The notes beneath the pieces were generated by a model, which searched no databases, had not been told where the DNA came from, and worked only from the letters and a program-made list of their open reading frames with translations. A program made the translations under genes and the position numbers. From Bradyrhizobium erythrophlei (GTDB lineage Bacteria; Pseudomonadota; Alphaproteobacteria; Rhizobiales; Xanthobacteraceae): a DNA stretch of 64,000 bases. The stretch is from positions 3,213,501 through 3,277,500 of the forward strand of contig FSRD01000001.1 of NCBI GenBank assembly GCA_900129675.1, written 5' to 3'. Shown one piece after another: positions 34,249 to 43,470 of the stretch (the first letter of the stretch is position 1; each line of letters opens with the position of its first letter).

Positions 34249-35523
34249 CTACGCCGTAATACGGACCGGCAACGACTCGATGCCGCGCACAAAACTGGAA
34301 TAGACCCGCTTCGGCTCGCCGACCACCTCGATGCGGTCGAAACGCTTCAGCATCTCCTGCCACACGATCTTGAGCTGCAGCTCGGCCAGCCGCATGCCGA
34401 CGCAGCGGTGAATGCCGAAGCCGAACGACAGATGGGTGCGGGGCCGGGCGCGGTCGATGATGAATTCGTCGGGCTTCTCGATGCCCTCCTCGTCGCGGTT
34501 GCCCGAGACGTACCACATCACGACGCGATCGCCTTTTTTGATCTTCTTATCCCCGATTTCGGTATCGACCAGGGCGGTGCGCCGCATATGCGCCAGCGGC
34601 GTCTGCCAGCGGATCACTTCCGGCACCATGGAGTCGATCAGCTCAGGATTGTCGCGCAGCTTCTGATACTGGTCGGGGTGCTCGTTCAGCGCCAGCACCG
34701 AGCCGCTCATGGTGTTGCGGGTGGTGTCGTTGCCGCCGACGATCAAGAGGATGAGGTTACCCATCAGATTGTCGGAATCCATGTGACGCGTGGCGTCGCT
34801 GTGCGCCATCATCGACAGCAGGTCATTGCGCGGCGGGGCATTGACGCGCTCGTTCCAGAGTTTGCCGAAATAGGCCGCGCATTCGTCCATCTCGGCGCGG
34901 CGCTGCTCCGCCGATTCCACGATGCCGCTCTTGGGCAACGCGGTCGAGACGTCGGACCAGCGTGTCAGCTTGCGCCGCTCTTCCCAGGGGAAGTCGAACA
35001 GCGTCGCCAGCATCTGCGTGGTCAGCTCAATCGAGACGCGGTCGACGAAATTGAAGGTCTCGTTGCGCGGCAGATTGTCGAGCACCTTGATCGAGCGCTC
35101 ACGGATCAGTTTTGCGAGTTCGTCCAGATGCGTCGGCGTGAACATAGGAGACACGGTCTTGCGCTGGGCCGAGTGCCGCGGCTGGTCCATGGCGATGAAG
35201 CTCGGCCAGTCGTAGCCCACCGGCACGTCGCGGATCGAGATACCGCCGAGTGAGACGTCGGACGAGAAGATGCCGTGATTGGTATCGACATGCATGATGT
35301 CGTTATATTTGGTGACCGACCAATAGGGCTCAATCGGCGCGTTGGTGCAGTAATGCACCGGCTCTTCCTTGCGCAGCCGTTCGAACCAGGGCCACAGCGT
35401 ATCGTCCTGGAACAGCTTTGGCGCGCCGGGGTGAAAATCCTTCAGGGGCGTGGCATAGGCCTCTTCGCGCGCGAGGCGCAAAAGCTCGGCCTTGTCGGCC
35501 CGGATGGCGGTCTGGACGTTCAT
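34249..35523 (-). CDS. Cytochrome P450, CYP153-like
   Basis: 424 residues. I-helix oxygen motif GGNDTTRN (~246-253), ExxR in EVIRWQTPLAHMRR (~284), and heme Cys in FGFGIHRCVGMRLAELQLK (~368) are all present. The sequence around these, including PLAHMRRTALVDTEIGDKKIKKGDRVVMWYVSGNRDEEGI, is very close in style to the CYP153 alkane and fatty acid omega-hydroxylases. It is followed 32 bases upstream in the transcript by a second closely related P450. Needs ferredoxin and reductase from elsewhere; none are visible nearby. Substrate is inferred as a medium alkyl or terpenoid compound. Confidence 0.9.
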   Translation of the reverse strand: MNVQTAIRADKAELLRLAREEAYATPLKDFHPGAPKLFQDDTLWPWFERLRKEEPVHYCTNAPIEPYWSVTKYNDIMHVDTNHGIFSSDVSLGGISIRDVPVGYDWPSFIAMDQPRHSAQRKTVSPMFTPTHLDELAKLIRERSIKVLDNLPRNETFNFVDRVSIELTTQMLATLFDFPWEERRKLTRWSDVSTALPKSGIVESAEQRRAEMDECAAYFGKLWNERVNAPPRNDLLSMMAHSDATRHMDSDNLMGNLILLIVGGNDTTRNTMSGSVLALNEHPDQYQKLRDNPELIDSMVPEVIRWQTPLAHMRRTALVDTEIGDKKIKKGDRVVMWYVSGNRDEEGIEKPDEFIIDRARPRTHLSFGFGIHRCVGMRLAELQLKIVWQEMLKRFDRIEVVGEPKRVYSSFVRGIESLPVRITA

Positions 35524-35555
35524 CGGATCGATCCTTGAGCGCGTGAAGGAGTTGA

Positions 35556-36827
35556 TTATCCGGCGATGCGGACCGGCAACGTCTCGTAGCCTTTGACAAA
35601 GCTGGAATACACCCGCTTGGGCTCGTCCACCACCTCAATCGTGTCGAAGCGCTTGAGGATTTCTTCCCAGATGATCTTCAACTGCAGCTCCGCCAGGCGC
35701 AGCCCAACGCAGCGATGGATGCCGAAGCCGAAGGAGATGTGGGTGCGCGGCCGCGCGCGGTCGATGATGAACTCGTAGGGGCGGTCGATGGCCTCCTCGT
35801 CACGGTTGCCCGAGACGTACCACATCACGACCTTGTCGCCTTTCTTGAATTTCTTGCCGCGGAATTCGATGTCCTCGAGCGCGGTCCGGCGCATATGCGC
35901 CAACGGCGTCTGCCAGCGGATCACTTCCGGCACGAAACTGTCGATCAATGCGGGGGTTTCGCGCAGCTTCCTGTACTGGTCGGGATGCTTGCTTAAGGCA
36001 TAGATGCTGCCCGACAGCGTGTTGCGGGTGGTGTCGTTGCCGCCGACGATCAGCAGGATCAGATTGCCGAGGAAGTTCCTTGGGTCCATGTCGCGCGTGG
36101 CGTCGCTGTGCGCCATCATCGACAACAGGTCGCTCTTCGGCGGCTGATTGATCCGCTCCTTCCAGAGCTTTGCGAAATAGCTCGCGCATTCCAGCAGCTC
36201 AACCTGACGTTCGTCCTCGGTTGCGACCAGCCCGCCTACGCCGGGCAACGTCGTTGCGATGTCGGACCAGCGCGTCAGCTTGCGGCGGTCCTCCCAGGGG
36301 AAGTCGAACAGCACGGCCAGCATCTGCGTGGTCAGTTCGATCGAGACCCGATCGACCCAGTCGAACACCTCGTTTCTGGGCAAATTGTCCAGGCACTCGG
36401 TGGAGCGCTTGCGGATATTGATGGCGAGCTGGTCGAGATGGGTCGGCGTGAACATCGGGGCTACGGTCTTGCGCTGCGCCCCGTGCCGCGGCTGGTCCAT
36501 GGCGATGAAGCTTTCGCGCCGCAAATCGGCGGGCGCGTCACGGATGGTGATGCCGCCGAGCGACGCCGCTGACGAGAACACCGAATGGTTGGTCTCGATG
36601 TCCATGATGTCGTTGTACTTGGTCACCGACCAATAGGGACCGAACATGCTGTCCTTGCAGTAGTGCACCGGGTCTTCCTTGCGCAGCCGGTCGAAATACG
36701 GCCAGAAGGAATCGGTCTTGAACAGTTCGGGATCGCCCGGATCGAAGTCGGCCAGCGGCATGGCATAAGCGCGCTCGCGCGCGGCTTCCTGCTGGGCGTC
36801 TTTAGCGAGATCGATGGTCCCGTGCAT
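35556..36827 (-). CDS. Cytochrome P450, CYP153-like, paralogue of the next
   Basis: 423 residues with the same motifs: GGNDTTRNTLSGSIYAL, EVIRWQTPLAHMRRTALEDIEFRGKKFKKGD, and FGFGIHRCVGLRLAELQLK. AGGGAGA precedes ATG 36827, so the longer upstream frame (antisense to the dehydrogenase) is rejected. It is the first gene of the minus-strand block. The two P450s are tandem paralogues with clear divergence (for example the B-C loop and the 190-220 region), so they probably differ in substrate or regio-selectivity. Confidence 0.9.
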   Translation of the reverse strand: MHGTIDLAKDAQQEAARERAYAMPLADFDPGDPELFKTDSFWPYFDRLRKEDPVHYCKDSMFGPYWSVTKYNDIMDIETNHSVFSSAASLGGITIRDAPADLRRESFIAMDQPRHGAQRKTVAPMFTPTHLDQLAINIRKRSTECLDNLPRNEVFDWVDRVSIELTTQMLAVLFDFPWEDRRKLTRWSDIATTLPGVGGLVATEDERQVELLECASYFAKLWKERINQPPKSDLLSMMAHSDATRDMDPRNFLGNLILLIVGGNDTTRNTLSGSIYALSKHPDQYRKLRETPALIDSFVPEVIRWQTPLAHMRRTALEDIEFRGKKFKKGDKVVMWYVSGNRDEEAIDRPYEFIIDRARPRTHISFGFGIHRCVGLRLAELQLKIIWEEILKRFDTIEVVDEPKRVYSSFVKGYETLPVRIAG

Positions 36828-37058
36828 GGGTGTCTCCCTGACTGGTGTCCCACCGGAGCAAAAGCCGGAGGGGCGATGTTTTACCCCATTACATCCCGGG
36901 GCGGGCGTCAGCGCAAGGGCGAGTTGCGCGCATTTGGCCGCATCGGCGACGGGGTCCGGCGAGGGGGCGATTCCGGCCTGTTTCGACCCGTGACAAGGGC
37001 ATTGGCAGGGACTAAGGCTGTTTGAAACAACGTTTAATTTGCCGGAGGCCGCCCGACC
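36828..37058. promoter_or_regulatory. Divergent control region between P450 block and isovaleryl-CoA dehydrogenase
   Basis: 231 bases separate the ATG of the minus-strand P450 from the plus-strand dehydrogenase. Only upstream ribosome sites (GGGAGAC for P450; GCCGGAGGCC for the dehydrogenase) and no convincing operator can be named. No regulator gene is adjacent. Confidence 0.4.
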
Positions 37059-38231
37059 ATGATCCCCAACGCGTACCGGATCTTCAATTTCGATCTCGGC
37101 GAGACCGCGGATGCGATTCGCGAGACCGTTCATGCCTTCTCCTCGAACGAGATCGCGCCGCGCGCCGCCGAAATCGACCGGAGCAATCAGTTCCCGCGGG
37201 ATCTCTGGCCCAAGATCGGCGCGCTCGGCCTGCACGGGATTACCGTCGAGGAGGAATATGGCGGCTCGGGCCTCGGCTATCTCGAGCATTGCATCGCGGT
37301 CGAGGAGATGTCGCGGGCGTCGGCCGCGGTCGGCCTGTCCTACGGCGCGCATTCCAACCTCTGCGTCAACCAGATCCGCCGCAACGGCAGCGACGCGCAG
37401 AAGCGGAAATATCTGCCGAAACTGATCTCGGGCGAGCACGTCGGCTCACTGGCGATGTCGGAACCGAACGCCGGCTCCGACGTGGTGTCGATGAAGACCC
37501 GCGCCGACAAGAAGGGCGACCGCTTCGTGCTCAACGGCAGCAAGATGTGGATCACCAACGGGCCGGTCGCCGACACCCTGGTGGTCTACGCCAAGACCGA
37601 CCTTGACGCCGGTCCGCGCGGCATGACCGCCTTCATCATCGAAAAAGGCATGAAGGGCTTTTCCACCGCGCAGAAGCTCGACAAGCTCGGCATGCGCGGC
37701 TCCGACACCTGCGAACTGGTGTTCGAGGATTGCGAAGTGCCGGAAGAAAACGTGCTCAGTGAAGTCGGCCGCGGCGTCAACGTGCTGATGTCCGGCCTCG
37801 ATTACGAGCGCGCGGTGCTGGCCGCGGGCCCGCTCGGCATCATGCAGGCGTGCATGGACGTGGTGCTGCCCTATGTGCACGAGCGCAAGCAGTTCGGTGA
37901 GCCGATCGGCACCTTCCAGCTGGTGCAGGGCAAGATCGCAGACATGTACACGACGATGAATGCGTCGCGGGCCTATGTCTATGCGGTGGCAAAAGCCTGC
38001 GACCGCGGCGAGACCACGCGCGAGGATGCCGCCGGCGCCATTCTCTACGCGGCGGAAAAGGCCACCCAATGCGCGCTCGACGCGATCCAGCTGCTCGGCG
38101 GCAACGGTTACATCAACGACTATCCGACCGGCCGCCTGCTGCGCGACGCCAAACTCTACGAGATCGGTGCCGGCACCAGCGAGATCCGGCGCATGCTGAT
38201 CGGCCGGGAGCTGTTCGACAAATCGGCGTAG
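37059..38231 (+). CDS. ivd: Isovaleryl-CoA dehydrogenase
   Basis: 390 residues with very strong similarity to human IVD in memory: [80 protein letters not shown]. The base Glu 250 in LDYERAV is the IVD-type position. It takes isovaleryl-CoA to 3-methylcrotonyl-CoA in leucine degradation, or acts on similar branched acyl-CoAs. It is divergent from the P450 block; other leucine genes (MCC, hydratase) are not in view, so the partners may be elsewhere. Confidence 0.93.
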   Translation: MIPNAYRIFNFDLGETADAIRETVHAFSSNEIAPRAAEIDRSNQFPRDLWPKIGALGLHGITVEEEYGGSGLGYLEHCIAVEEMSRASAAVGLSYGAHSNLCVNQIRRNGSDAQKRKYLPKLISGEHVGSLAMSEPNAGSDVVSMKTRADKKGDRFVLNGSKMWITNGPVADTLVVYAKTDLDAGPRGMTAFIIEKGMKGFSTAQKLDKLGMRGSDTCELVFEDCEVPEENVLSEVGRGVNVLMSGLDYERAVLAAGPLGIMQACMDVVLPYVHERKQFGEPIGTFQLVQGKIADMYTTMNASRAYVYAVAKACDRGETTREDAAGAILYAAEKATQCALDAIQLLGGNGYINDYPTGRLLRDAKLYEIGAGTSEIRRMLIGRELFDKSA

Positions 38232-38304
38232 AGCTTTTCCGGTTCAGACGACCATGGCCGCGCACCCAGGTGTGCCGCCATGAGTTGGTCCAACCGGAGA
38301 TGCT

Positions 38305-38583
38305 CCAAGGCGTGGACTCATCAGCGCGCAGCCAAATTCGGATTGAAGCAAGTTTGATGAAGGCCAGATAGTTGGCCGCGAGTTCGTCGTATCGGGTCGC
38401 GACACGCCGACATTGCTTGATCTTAATGACGAAGTGTTCGATTAAGTTGCGCGCGGTACAGATACGGGCGAAACCAAATAGGGTCTTTGCGACTTCGCTT
38501 CGGCGGAATGTTTGCCAACGCTCCTTAGCGAGCTCCCTGATCCGGTCTGCGTCGTATCGACGATCCGCGAATAACATTGACAT
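38305..38583 (-). pseudogene. IS5-family transposase remnant
   Basis: The segment encodes LFADRRYDADRIRELAKER, then shifts frame, and resumes ARNLIEHFVIKIKQCRRVAT RYDELAANYLAFIKLASIRI, ending WLRADESTP. This matches the C-terminal third of IS5/IS427-type transposases. In one of the other frames ANIPPKRSRKDPIWFRPYLYRA is visible between these two blocks, which shows two compensating indels. The N-terminal part is absent. No function. Confidence 0.75.
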
Positions 38584-38707
38584 GGCCGGACTTGCCGCCA
38601 GCCCGACCCGGTCGCGAATGACCCATTGCGGGCTTACAGACTGGTTCAGTAGAAATTGAACAGTTGCTGGCGTAGAAGGTTGACGGAGTTCCGGTTATGA
38701 TGCGGCG

Positions 38708-38884
38708 ATGCTAAAGCGCGCACTAAACATCGGTTGGATTGATGTTGTTGGTACGGTTGTCGTCGCGGTCGCTTGGGCGGCTGCTGGCTTTCCACGTTTT
38801 ACGGAAGTCACCATATTCGGCGGCTTGGCGCTCCTATGCGTTGGCACGTATTTTGTCTGGATGATTTGGGACGCCCAACGGTAA
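38708..38884 (+). CDS. Small two-helix membrane protein, unknown
   Basis: 58 residues: a short basic start (MLKRALNIGW), then two hydrophobic helices (VVGTVVVAVAWAAAGF and IFGGLALLCVGTYFVWMIW) and DAQR at the end. There is no strong ribosome site, and it is too short for firm calling. It sits just after the IS5 remnant. Confidence 0.45.
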   Translation: MLKRALNIGWIDVVGTVVVAVAWAAAGFPRFTEVTIFGGLALLCVGTYFVWMIWDAQR

Positions 38885-38901
38885 GGTCACCTCGATTACC
38901 T

Positions 38902-39141
38902 TCAGTGAGCGGACGGTTTTTCTCTGGCGTCGAGATATCGCAACAGCCGACGCATGCCGAGACCGGCGATGACGAGAAGCACCGCGAAATCCGGCAGGAA
39001 AAGAATTCCGTTGCGCCACAGGTTGACCTTCTCGCGCGGGCGGACGGTCAAGCCATTGACGGTGAGCGGCGCTGTAGCGGTCGCGTCGTCATCGGTTGTC
39101 CTTGACTCTGCCATCGTGCGTCGGGGTTCCATGGGTCTCAT
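38902..39141 (-). CDS. Small single-span membrane protein, unknown
   Basis: 79 residues (or 70 if it starts at the internal ATG at 39114). A polar head (TTDDDATATAPLTVNGLTVR) precedes a short membrane segment (LWRNGILFLPDFAVLLVIAGL) and a basic tail (MRRLLRYLDAREKPSAH). Function unknown. One of three tiny membrane genes in this IS-flanked patch. Confidence 0.5.
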   Translation of the reverse strand: MRPMEPRRTMAESRTTDDDATATAPLTVNGLTVRPREKVNLWRNGILFLPDFAVLLVIAGLGMRRLLRYLDAREKPSAH

Positions 39142-39256
39142 ATTGCCAATCTACCAGGAGTCTTTTTAGTGATCGCTCACAACTTCGAAATCCTGGAGGT
39201 CAGTGTAGTGGTAGCGATTGACCCAACCGCGACATTCGTTAATTCGCGCGCCGCCC

Positions 39257-39523
39257 TCAATACTGAGGCCAGAAAATTCTCAAGGGCCAGAGGTGTTGCA
39301 ACGGTTGGTGATAATATTCTCTGAGGCCGATCCCGATAAAAATTAATCCGGCGAACAATACAAAGGCCGACGAATCAATCGTATTCCAGAACTTTTTGGA
39401 ATCTTCGACTCGCCGATAGCGAAGGCGCAATCTGTCGTAGACAGTTTTCCCGATTGCAAAAGCGAGGGCTGCGATACCTCCGCCAAACGCCATGCTGCTC
39501 TGAGGGGTGGTTATCATTGTCAT
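39257..39523 (-). CDS. Small two-helix membrane protein, unknown
   Basis: 88 residues: MTMITTPQSSMAFGGGIAALAFAIGKTVYD with a first helix, then a charged loop (RLRLRYRRVEDSKKFWNTID) and a second helix (SSAFVLFAGLIFIGIGLREYY). No family is recognised. It lies between the IS5 remnant and the IS1111-type element. Confidence 0.5.
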   Translation of the reverse strand: MTMITTPQSSMAFGGGIAALAFAIGKTVYDRLRLRYRRVEDSKKFWNTIDSSAFVLFAGLIFIGIGLREYYHQPLQHLWPLRIFWPQY

Positions 39524-39747
39524 TGCTTCCGTGCGGCTGCTCCTCTTCGCAACCTGTAAGCACGGGGAGGTTGACGGTTTATGAAGTTACACCGTCCTAA
39601 GCAATCAAATAAGTTGGTGATTTCTGGTTTTGGCACTTTTCGGAAGTGACCGCTCTGACGCGTGATGTCCGTTGTTCGGGGTGGACCGGAAGTCGCGCGG
39701 CGGGCCGTCAGGACGGTTTTTGACCCGAATGTATGGTCCGGCCGCGC

Positions 39748-40171
39748 GTTGCAAGAAGATTTCGTCGAATTGGCGGCGGCGGTCTTGCATCAATGTATCC
39801 GGCCTCTGATTGGAGCATGTGGTGCTCCGGGCCATCATGGATATCAGCGCGCGTGCGTTCTCATTACCGGACAGGCCTCGATTGGGCCATTTGGGTCACC
39901 AGTGTTCGCACGCGCTCGGAAGACCGAACCTCCATCTCGTCTCATCCTCTCGCAGACCTCGGCTGGAAACTGTTGATAGGGTTACGTCATCGCTTGCTCC
40001 TCGTATCGCGCAGTTCCTTTGTTCGAGCCAAGGGCCGTTCCTTCGTCCCGGCCCGCAGAGCGTCGATCGCGTCGCGCGCAGGGACGGTCAAGGCCGGCCG
40101 TCGCGCTTGGCTTGCGGCGGGCGCCGGCGTTGCCAGGCCGCGCCTTGACCGCGCCGAGCACGGCGCGAGGA
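39748..40171 (-). other. Non-coding 3' end of IS1111-type element; candidate bridge-RNA locus
   Basis: No supported gene; short frames on both strands lack family features. IS1111-group elements are known to encode a guide RNA in this right-end position (family knowledge). I cannot fold it here, so the call is positional only. Confidence 0.4.
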
Positions 40172-41236
40172 TCACGCGGGTCGGACGCCTGCATCATCGG
40201 TCCTCGTCAGCTCGAAGGCGCGTCCTTTGGCCAGCACCGCCCAGGCGATCCGGGCAAGCTTGTTGGCGAGCGCGATCGCCAGCACGTTGTGGTGCAACCG
40301 CCTCTTGGCGGCTTCGATCCAGGATTTGAGCCCGTAACGTTCCCAGTCCTTTATCCTGACCAGCACAACCCATGCCGCCTGCACGAACAGAACGCGCAGG
40401 TAGCGATTGCCGCGCCTCGAGATTTTGCCGAGGATCGTGCGGTCTCCCGTCGAGATCTGCTTGGGCACCAGTCCGAGCCAGGCGCCGAAGTCGCGGCCTT
40501 TGGAGAATACGTCTCCAGTGCCGATCGCGGCCACCATGGCGCTCGAAATGATCGGCCCGATGCCGGGCACCGTCATCAGGCGCGAACATGCCTGATCCTG
40601 ACGGGCCAGGGCTTCGATCTCGCCGGATAGGCCATCGATGCGCTGATCCAGCCGGCGCCAGTCGCCTGCCAGGTCCTCGATGATGCGCAACATGCGAGGC
40701 GCGAGGACATCGGTGCGCGTCGCGAGGATACCCGGCAACTCGGACCGCAGCGAACGCAGGCCTTGCCGCACGGCGATGCCCCGCTCCAGCAGGAACGCAC
40801 GGATCTGATTGATGACGCCGGTACGCTGACCGACCAGCCGCTCGCGCACCCGATGCAGTGCCTGCAGATCAAGTTGCTCCGCGGTCTTGGTCGCCACGAA
40901 CTTCATCGTCGGGCGCTGCACGGCTTCGGCAATCGCTTCGGCATCATTGAAGTCGTTCTTCTGTCCCTTGCTATAGGGGCGGACATATTTGGCCGGCATC
41001 AGCCGGGCGTCGTGGCCGAGCATTTGGAGCTTGCGACTGAGATGATGCGCGCCGACGCAGGCCTCCATACCGATTAAGCACGGTGGCAGGTTGGCGAGCC
41101 GCGCTTCCACTTGGCCACGCGACCACTTCTGCCGCAGTGCGATGGCGCCGCGCGCATCGTGGCCCACAACGTGGAACGAGTTCTTGCCGATATCGATGCC
41201 GATCACGGCGATCGCGGTATTGGGTATCTGAGACAT
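40172..41236 (-). CDS. IS110-family (IS1111 group) transposase
   Basis: 354 residues from ATG 41236, which follows AGGAG by 6 bases. The DEDD-type N-terminus reads IGIDIGKNSFHVVGHDARG, with GMEACVGAHHL, and DFNDAEAIAEAVQRP (D-x2-D). The C-terminal Tnp_20 part has LMTVPGIGPIISSAMVAAIG, DFGAWLGLVPKQISTGDRTILGKISRRGNRYLRVLFVQAAW, with the conserved Ser/Arg residues. Intact and possibly active. It is only distantly related to the IS110 transposase at 27343-28524. Confidence 0.92.
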   Translation of the reverse strand: MSQIPNTAIAVIGIDIGKNSFHVVGHDARGAIALRQKWSRGQVEARLANLPPCLIGMEACVGAHHLSRKLQMLGHDARLMPAKYVRPYSKGQKNDFNDAEAIAEAVQRPTMKFVATKTAEQLDLQALHRVRERLVGQRTGVINQIRAFLLERGIAVRQGLRSLRSELPGILATRTDVLAPRMLRIIEDLAGDWRRLDQRIDGLSGEIEALARQDQACSRLMTVPGIGPIISSAMVAAIGTGDVFSKGRDFGAWLGLVPKQISTGDRTILGKISRRGNRYLRVLFVQAAWVVLVRIKDWERYGLKSWIEAAKRRLHHNVLAIALANKLARIAWAVLAKGRAFELTRTDDAGVRPA

Positions 41237-41381
41237 GGCGTGCTCCTTGTCCTTGGCGCCCCTTGCCAGCTTCGCTTGCTGGCAGGGCAGGAGCACGGCC
41301 GGACCATCCCATTACCGGTCATTGCGGGCGAGAGAAAATCAGTTCTATACTGTCAAGACGCCGACAGCTGTGGAGGCGGTC

Positions 41382-42695
41382 ATGCCCAAAGGAATCCGTC
41401 ATCCTTCGGGGGATGCTGTAGCTGGAAACGGTCTGATCGACCGGCGTGCACTGCTCGGGCAGGGCGTCGCTATAGCAGGCGCGCTCAGCACGGGCGTCGG
41501 GGCCTCGCTGACAAGCGCCGCGGCCGAGCCACTCAAGGATGATCCATGGAGCCTTGAGCCCGGTTCGAGCATCAAATCGTATGAGCTGCCGTCCCGGTTT
41601 GAGAAGAACGTCGCGCGGACGCTGAACAACCCCGACGGCCTGCCATTCGTTCAAACTGCGCGTACCCCGCATCACATGCTAAACGGAATGATCACGCCGA
41701 ATGGCCTGCACTTCGTGGTCACCTATGGCGGCCCGCCCGACATCGATCCGGATAAACACCGCCTCGTGATCCACGGCCTCGTCAAACGCCCCCTGATGTT
41801 CACGCTTGAGGCACTTGCGCGCTATCCGATGGTATCGCGTATCAGCTTCCTGGAATGCGGCGGCAACAGCGCACCGCTGTTTTCCCCCCAGCCGCTGCAG
41901 GGCAACGTTCAGGCACTGCACGGCCTCGCGTCTTGCGCTGAATGGACGGGTGTGAAGCTCTCCACCCTGCTCGAAGAAACCGGCATTGATCCAAAGGCGA
42001 AATGGTTCATCGCCGAAGGCGCGGACGCGCCTCACCTGACACGCAGCGTGCCCGTGGCGAAGGCCTTGGACGACGCCATGATCGCCCTCTATCAAAATGG
42101 CGAGCGCCTCACGCCGAGTAACGGGTATCCGGTGCGCCTGCTGTTGCCCGGCTACGAGGGCAACATGAATGTCAAGTATCTGCGGCGCATCAAGCTCGTG
42201 GCGGAACCAGCCATGGGCTTCTGGGAGACCAAGACCTACACGCAGCTTCTCCCGAACGGCGAGGCATACCAGTTTTATTTCCTGCAAGAAGTCAAATCGT
42301 TCATCACGCAGCCGTCTCCCGGAATGACCCTAAAGCAGCCCGGCCTTTACCAGATTTCCGGTGTCGCATATTCCGGCACCGGCCGTATCGCCAGGGTTAT
42401 GGTTTCGGCCGATGGCGGGCAGAGTTGGGCCGAAGCGGCGCTGCAGGAGCCGGTATTGGCGAAGGCTTTCACCCGTTTCCGCATGGCTTGGCATTGGAAC
42501 GGTGGCCCCGCAATACTTCAAAGCCGGGCTTGGGATGAAGCCGGGCACTTCCAACCCACACGCGCCGAGTTCGTAGCTCAGCGCGGCGAGTTGAAGAATG
42601 TCCCGCCGATCGGGGCGTTTCCCAACCAGCACTTCAACGCGGTCACCAGTTGGGCGGTCGACGCCAAAGGGCAGATCAGCCATGCCTATACATAG
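41382..42695 (+). CDS. soxC: Sulfane/sulfite dehydrogenase molybdenum subunit SoxC
   Basis: 437 residues. Tat signal: LIDRRALLGQGVAIAGAL (residues 19-36). The molybdenum-ligand Cys is C159 in FLECGGNSAPLFS. C-terminal domain includes SADGGQSWAEAAL. In the Sox system SoxCD oxidises sulfane sulfur on SoxY. GGAGG 5 bases before ATG supports the start; longer upstream frames run through the IS1111 end and are rejected. The next gene, soxD, overlaps by 14 bases. The rest of the sox cluster is not on this window. Confidence 0.9.
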   Translation: MPKGIRHPSGDAVAGNGLIDRRALLGQGVAIAGALSTGVGASLTSAAAEPLKDDPWSLEPGSSIKSYELPSRFEKNVARTLNNPDGLPFVQTARTPHHMLNGMITPNGLHFVVTYGGPPDIDPDKHRLVIHGLVKRPLMFTLEALARYPMVSRISFLECGGNSAPLFSPQPLQGNVQALHGLASCAEWTGVKLSTLLEETGIDPKAKWFIAEGADAPHLTRSVPVAKALDDAMIALYQNGERLTPSNGYPVRLLLPGYEGNMNVKYLRRIKLVAEPAMGFWETKTYTQLLPNGEAYQFYFLQEVKSFITQPSPGMTLKQPGLYQISGVAYSGTGRIARVMVSADGGQSWAEAALQEPVLAKAFTRFRMAWHWNGGPAILQSRAWDEAGHFQPTRAEFVAQRGELKNVPPIGAFPNQHFNAVTSWAVDAKGQISHAYT

Positions 42696-43218
42696 AATTT
42701 TCGTCTACAGCGCTTCGTTGGTGTTCGCTCTGAGCATCAGCGTAGCGTTCGCCGACGGGCCCAATCTTGGCACGCCTATCGACCCCGCCGACGTCGCGGC
42801 TTGGGATATCGGCGTTATGCCTGACGGCTCCGGCCTGCCGGCAGGAAGCGGTACGCCGGCGCAAGGCGAGCGGATATACGCGGAAAAATGCGTCGCCTGC
42901 CACGACAAGGACGGCAAGAACAAATTCGGTTTTTCGCCACTGTTCGGAGGCGGCAAGATCACCGACATATCGGCCGGGATGAAGACCATCGCAAACTTTT
43001 GGCCTTATTCCACGACGCTCTTCGACTTCATCCGTAGAGGGATGCCGTGGCAGCAGCCGAGGTCACTCACCGACGACGAGGTCTACGCTCTGACCGCGTT
43101 CATCCTGGCGAAAAACAAACTCATAGGTGAGGCCGACACGATGAACCCCGAGACGCTGCCCAAGGTGCGGATGCCGAACCGTGGCGGCTTCATCATCCGT
43201 TTCCCCGATAGAATCTAA
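42682..43218 (+). CDS. soxD: Cytochrome c subunit SoxD
   Basis: 178 residues with a signal peptide (MPIHRIFVYSASLVFALSISVAFA). The heme site is CVACH at residues 70-74 (EKCVACHDKDG), with a probable sixth-ligand Met in the helix RRGMPWQQPRSLTDDEVYALTAFIL. It resembles the monoheme N-terminal domain of SoxD rather than the diheme Paracoccus form. It overlaps soxC by 14 bases and forms one complex with it. Confidence 0.88.
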   Translation: MPIHRIFVYSASLVFALSISVAFADGPNLGTPIDPADVAAWDIGVMPDGSGLPAGSGTPAQGERIYAEKCVACHDKDGKNKFGFSPLFGGGKITDISAGMKTIANFWPYSTTLFDFIRRGMPWQQPRSLTDDEVYALTAFILAKNKLIGEADTMNPETLPKVRMPNRGGFIIRFPDRI

Positions 43219-43235
43219 GTTGAAATGTCAGCTCC

Positions 43236-43296
43236 TGGCCCATCGCGTCATTTCGCTGCGAGGCAGAATTTGGTCGCCATCGGGGGCGTAGCGGAC
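43236..43296. repeat. Short dispersed repeat, copy 2 (partner at 571-630)
   Basis: Starts TGGCCCATCGCGTCATTTCG and runs to GTAGCGGAC, matching the copy at 571-630. It follows soxD closely. Confidence 0.6.
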
Positions 43297-43470
43297 ATCG
43301 ATCAAGCCACATCAATCAAACTCGATTTATAAGTACGCACCCTGGTCTCTTGCTTTGACACGTTTTCTTCACCGCATTCGCTCGAAAACGCAGTGAATTC
43401 GAACCGGATCACATTCCCGGCGACAAATCTGTGGTTTAATCCTGATTTGCCGCTGCCCCGGAGTTGATCC

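Larger units (their letters stand above)
39733..41307 (-). mobile_element. IS1111-type (IS110 family) insertion element
   Basis: Subterminal inverted repeats ATGGTCCGGCCGCGC (39733-39747) and GCACGGCCGGACCAT (41293-41307) match in 14 of 15 positions. The true ends lie a few bases further out. Between them lies one transposase gene and ~425 bases of non-coding DNA on its 3' side, the arrangement of the IS1111 group. The 41307 end is only 75 bases before soxC. Confidence 0.85.

Noticed and set aside
36828..37439. Upstream extension of the second P450 frame
   Set aside because: It is antisense to the isovaleryl-CoA dehydrogenase, and a good ribosome site supports ATG 36827.
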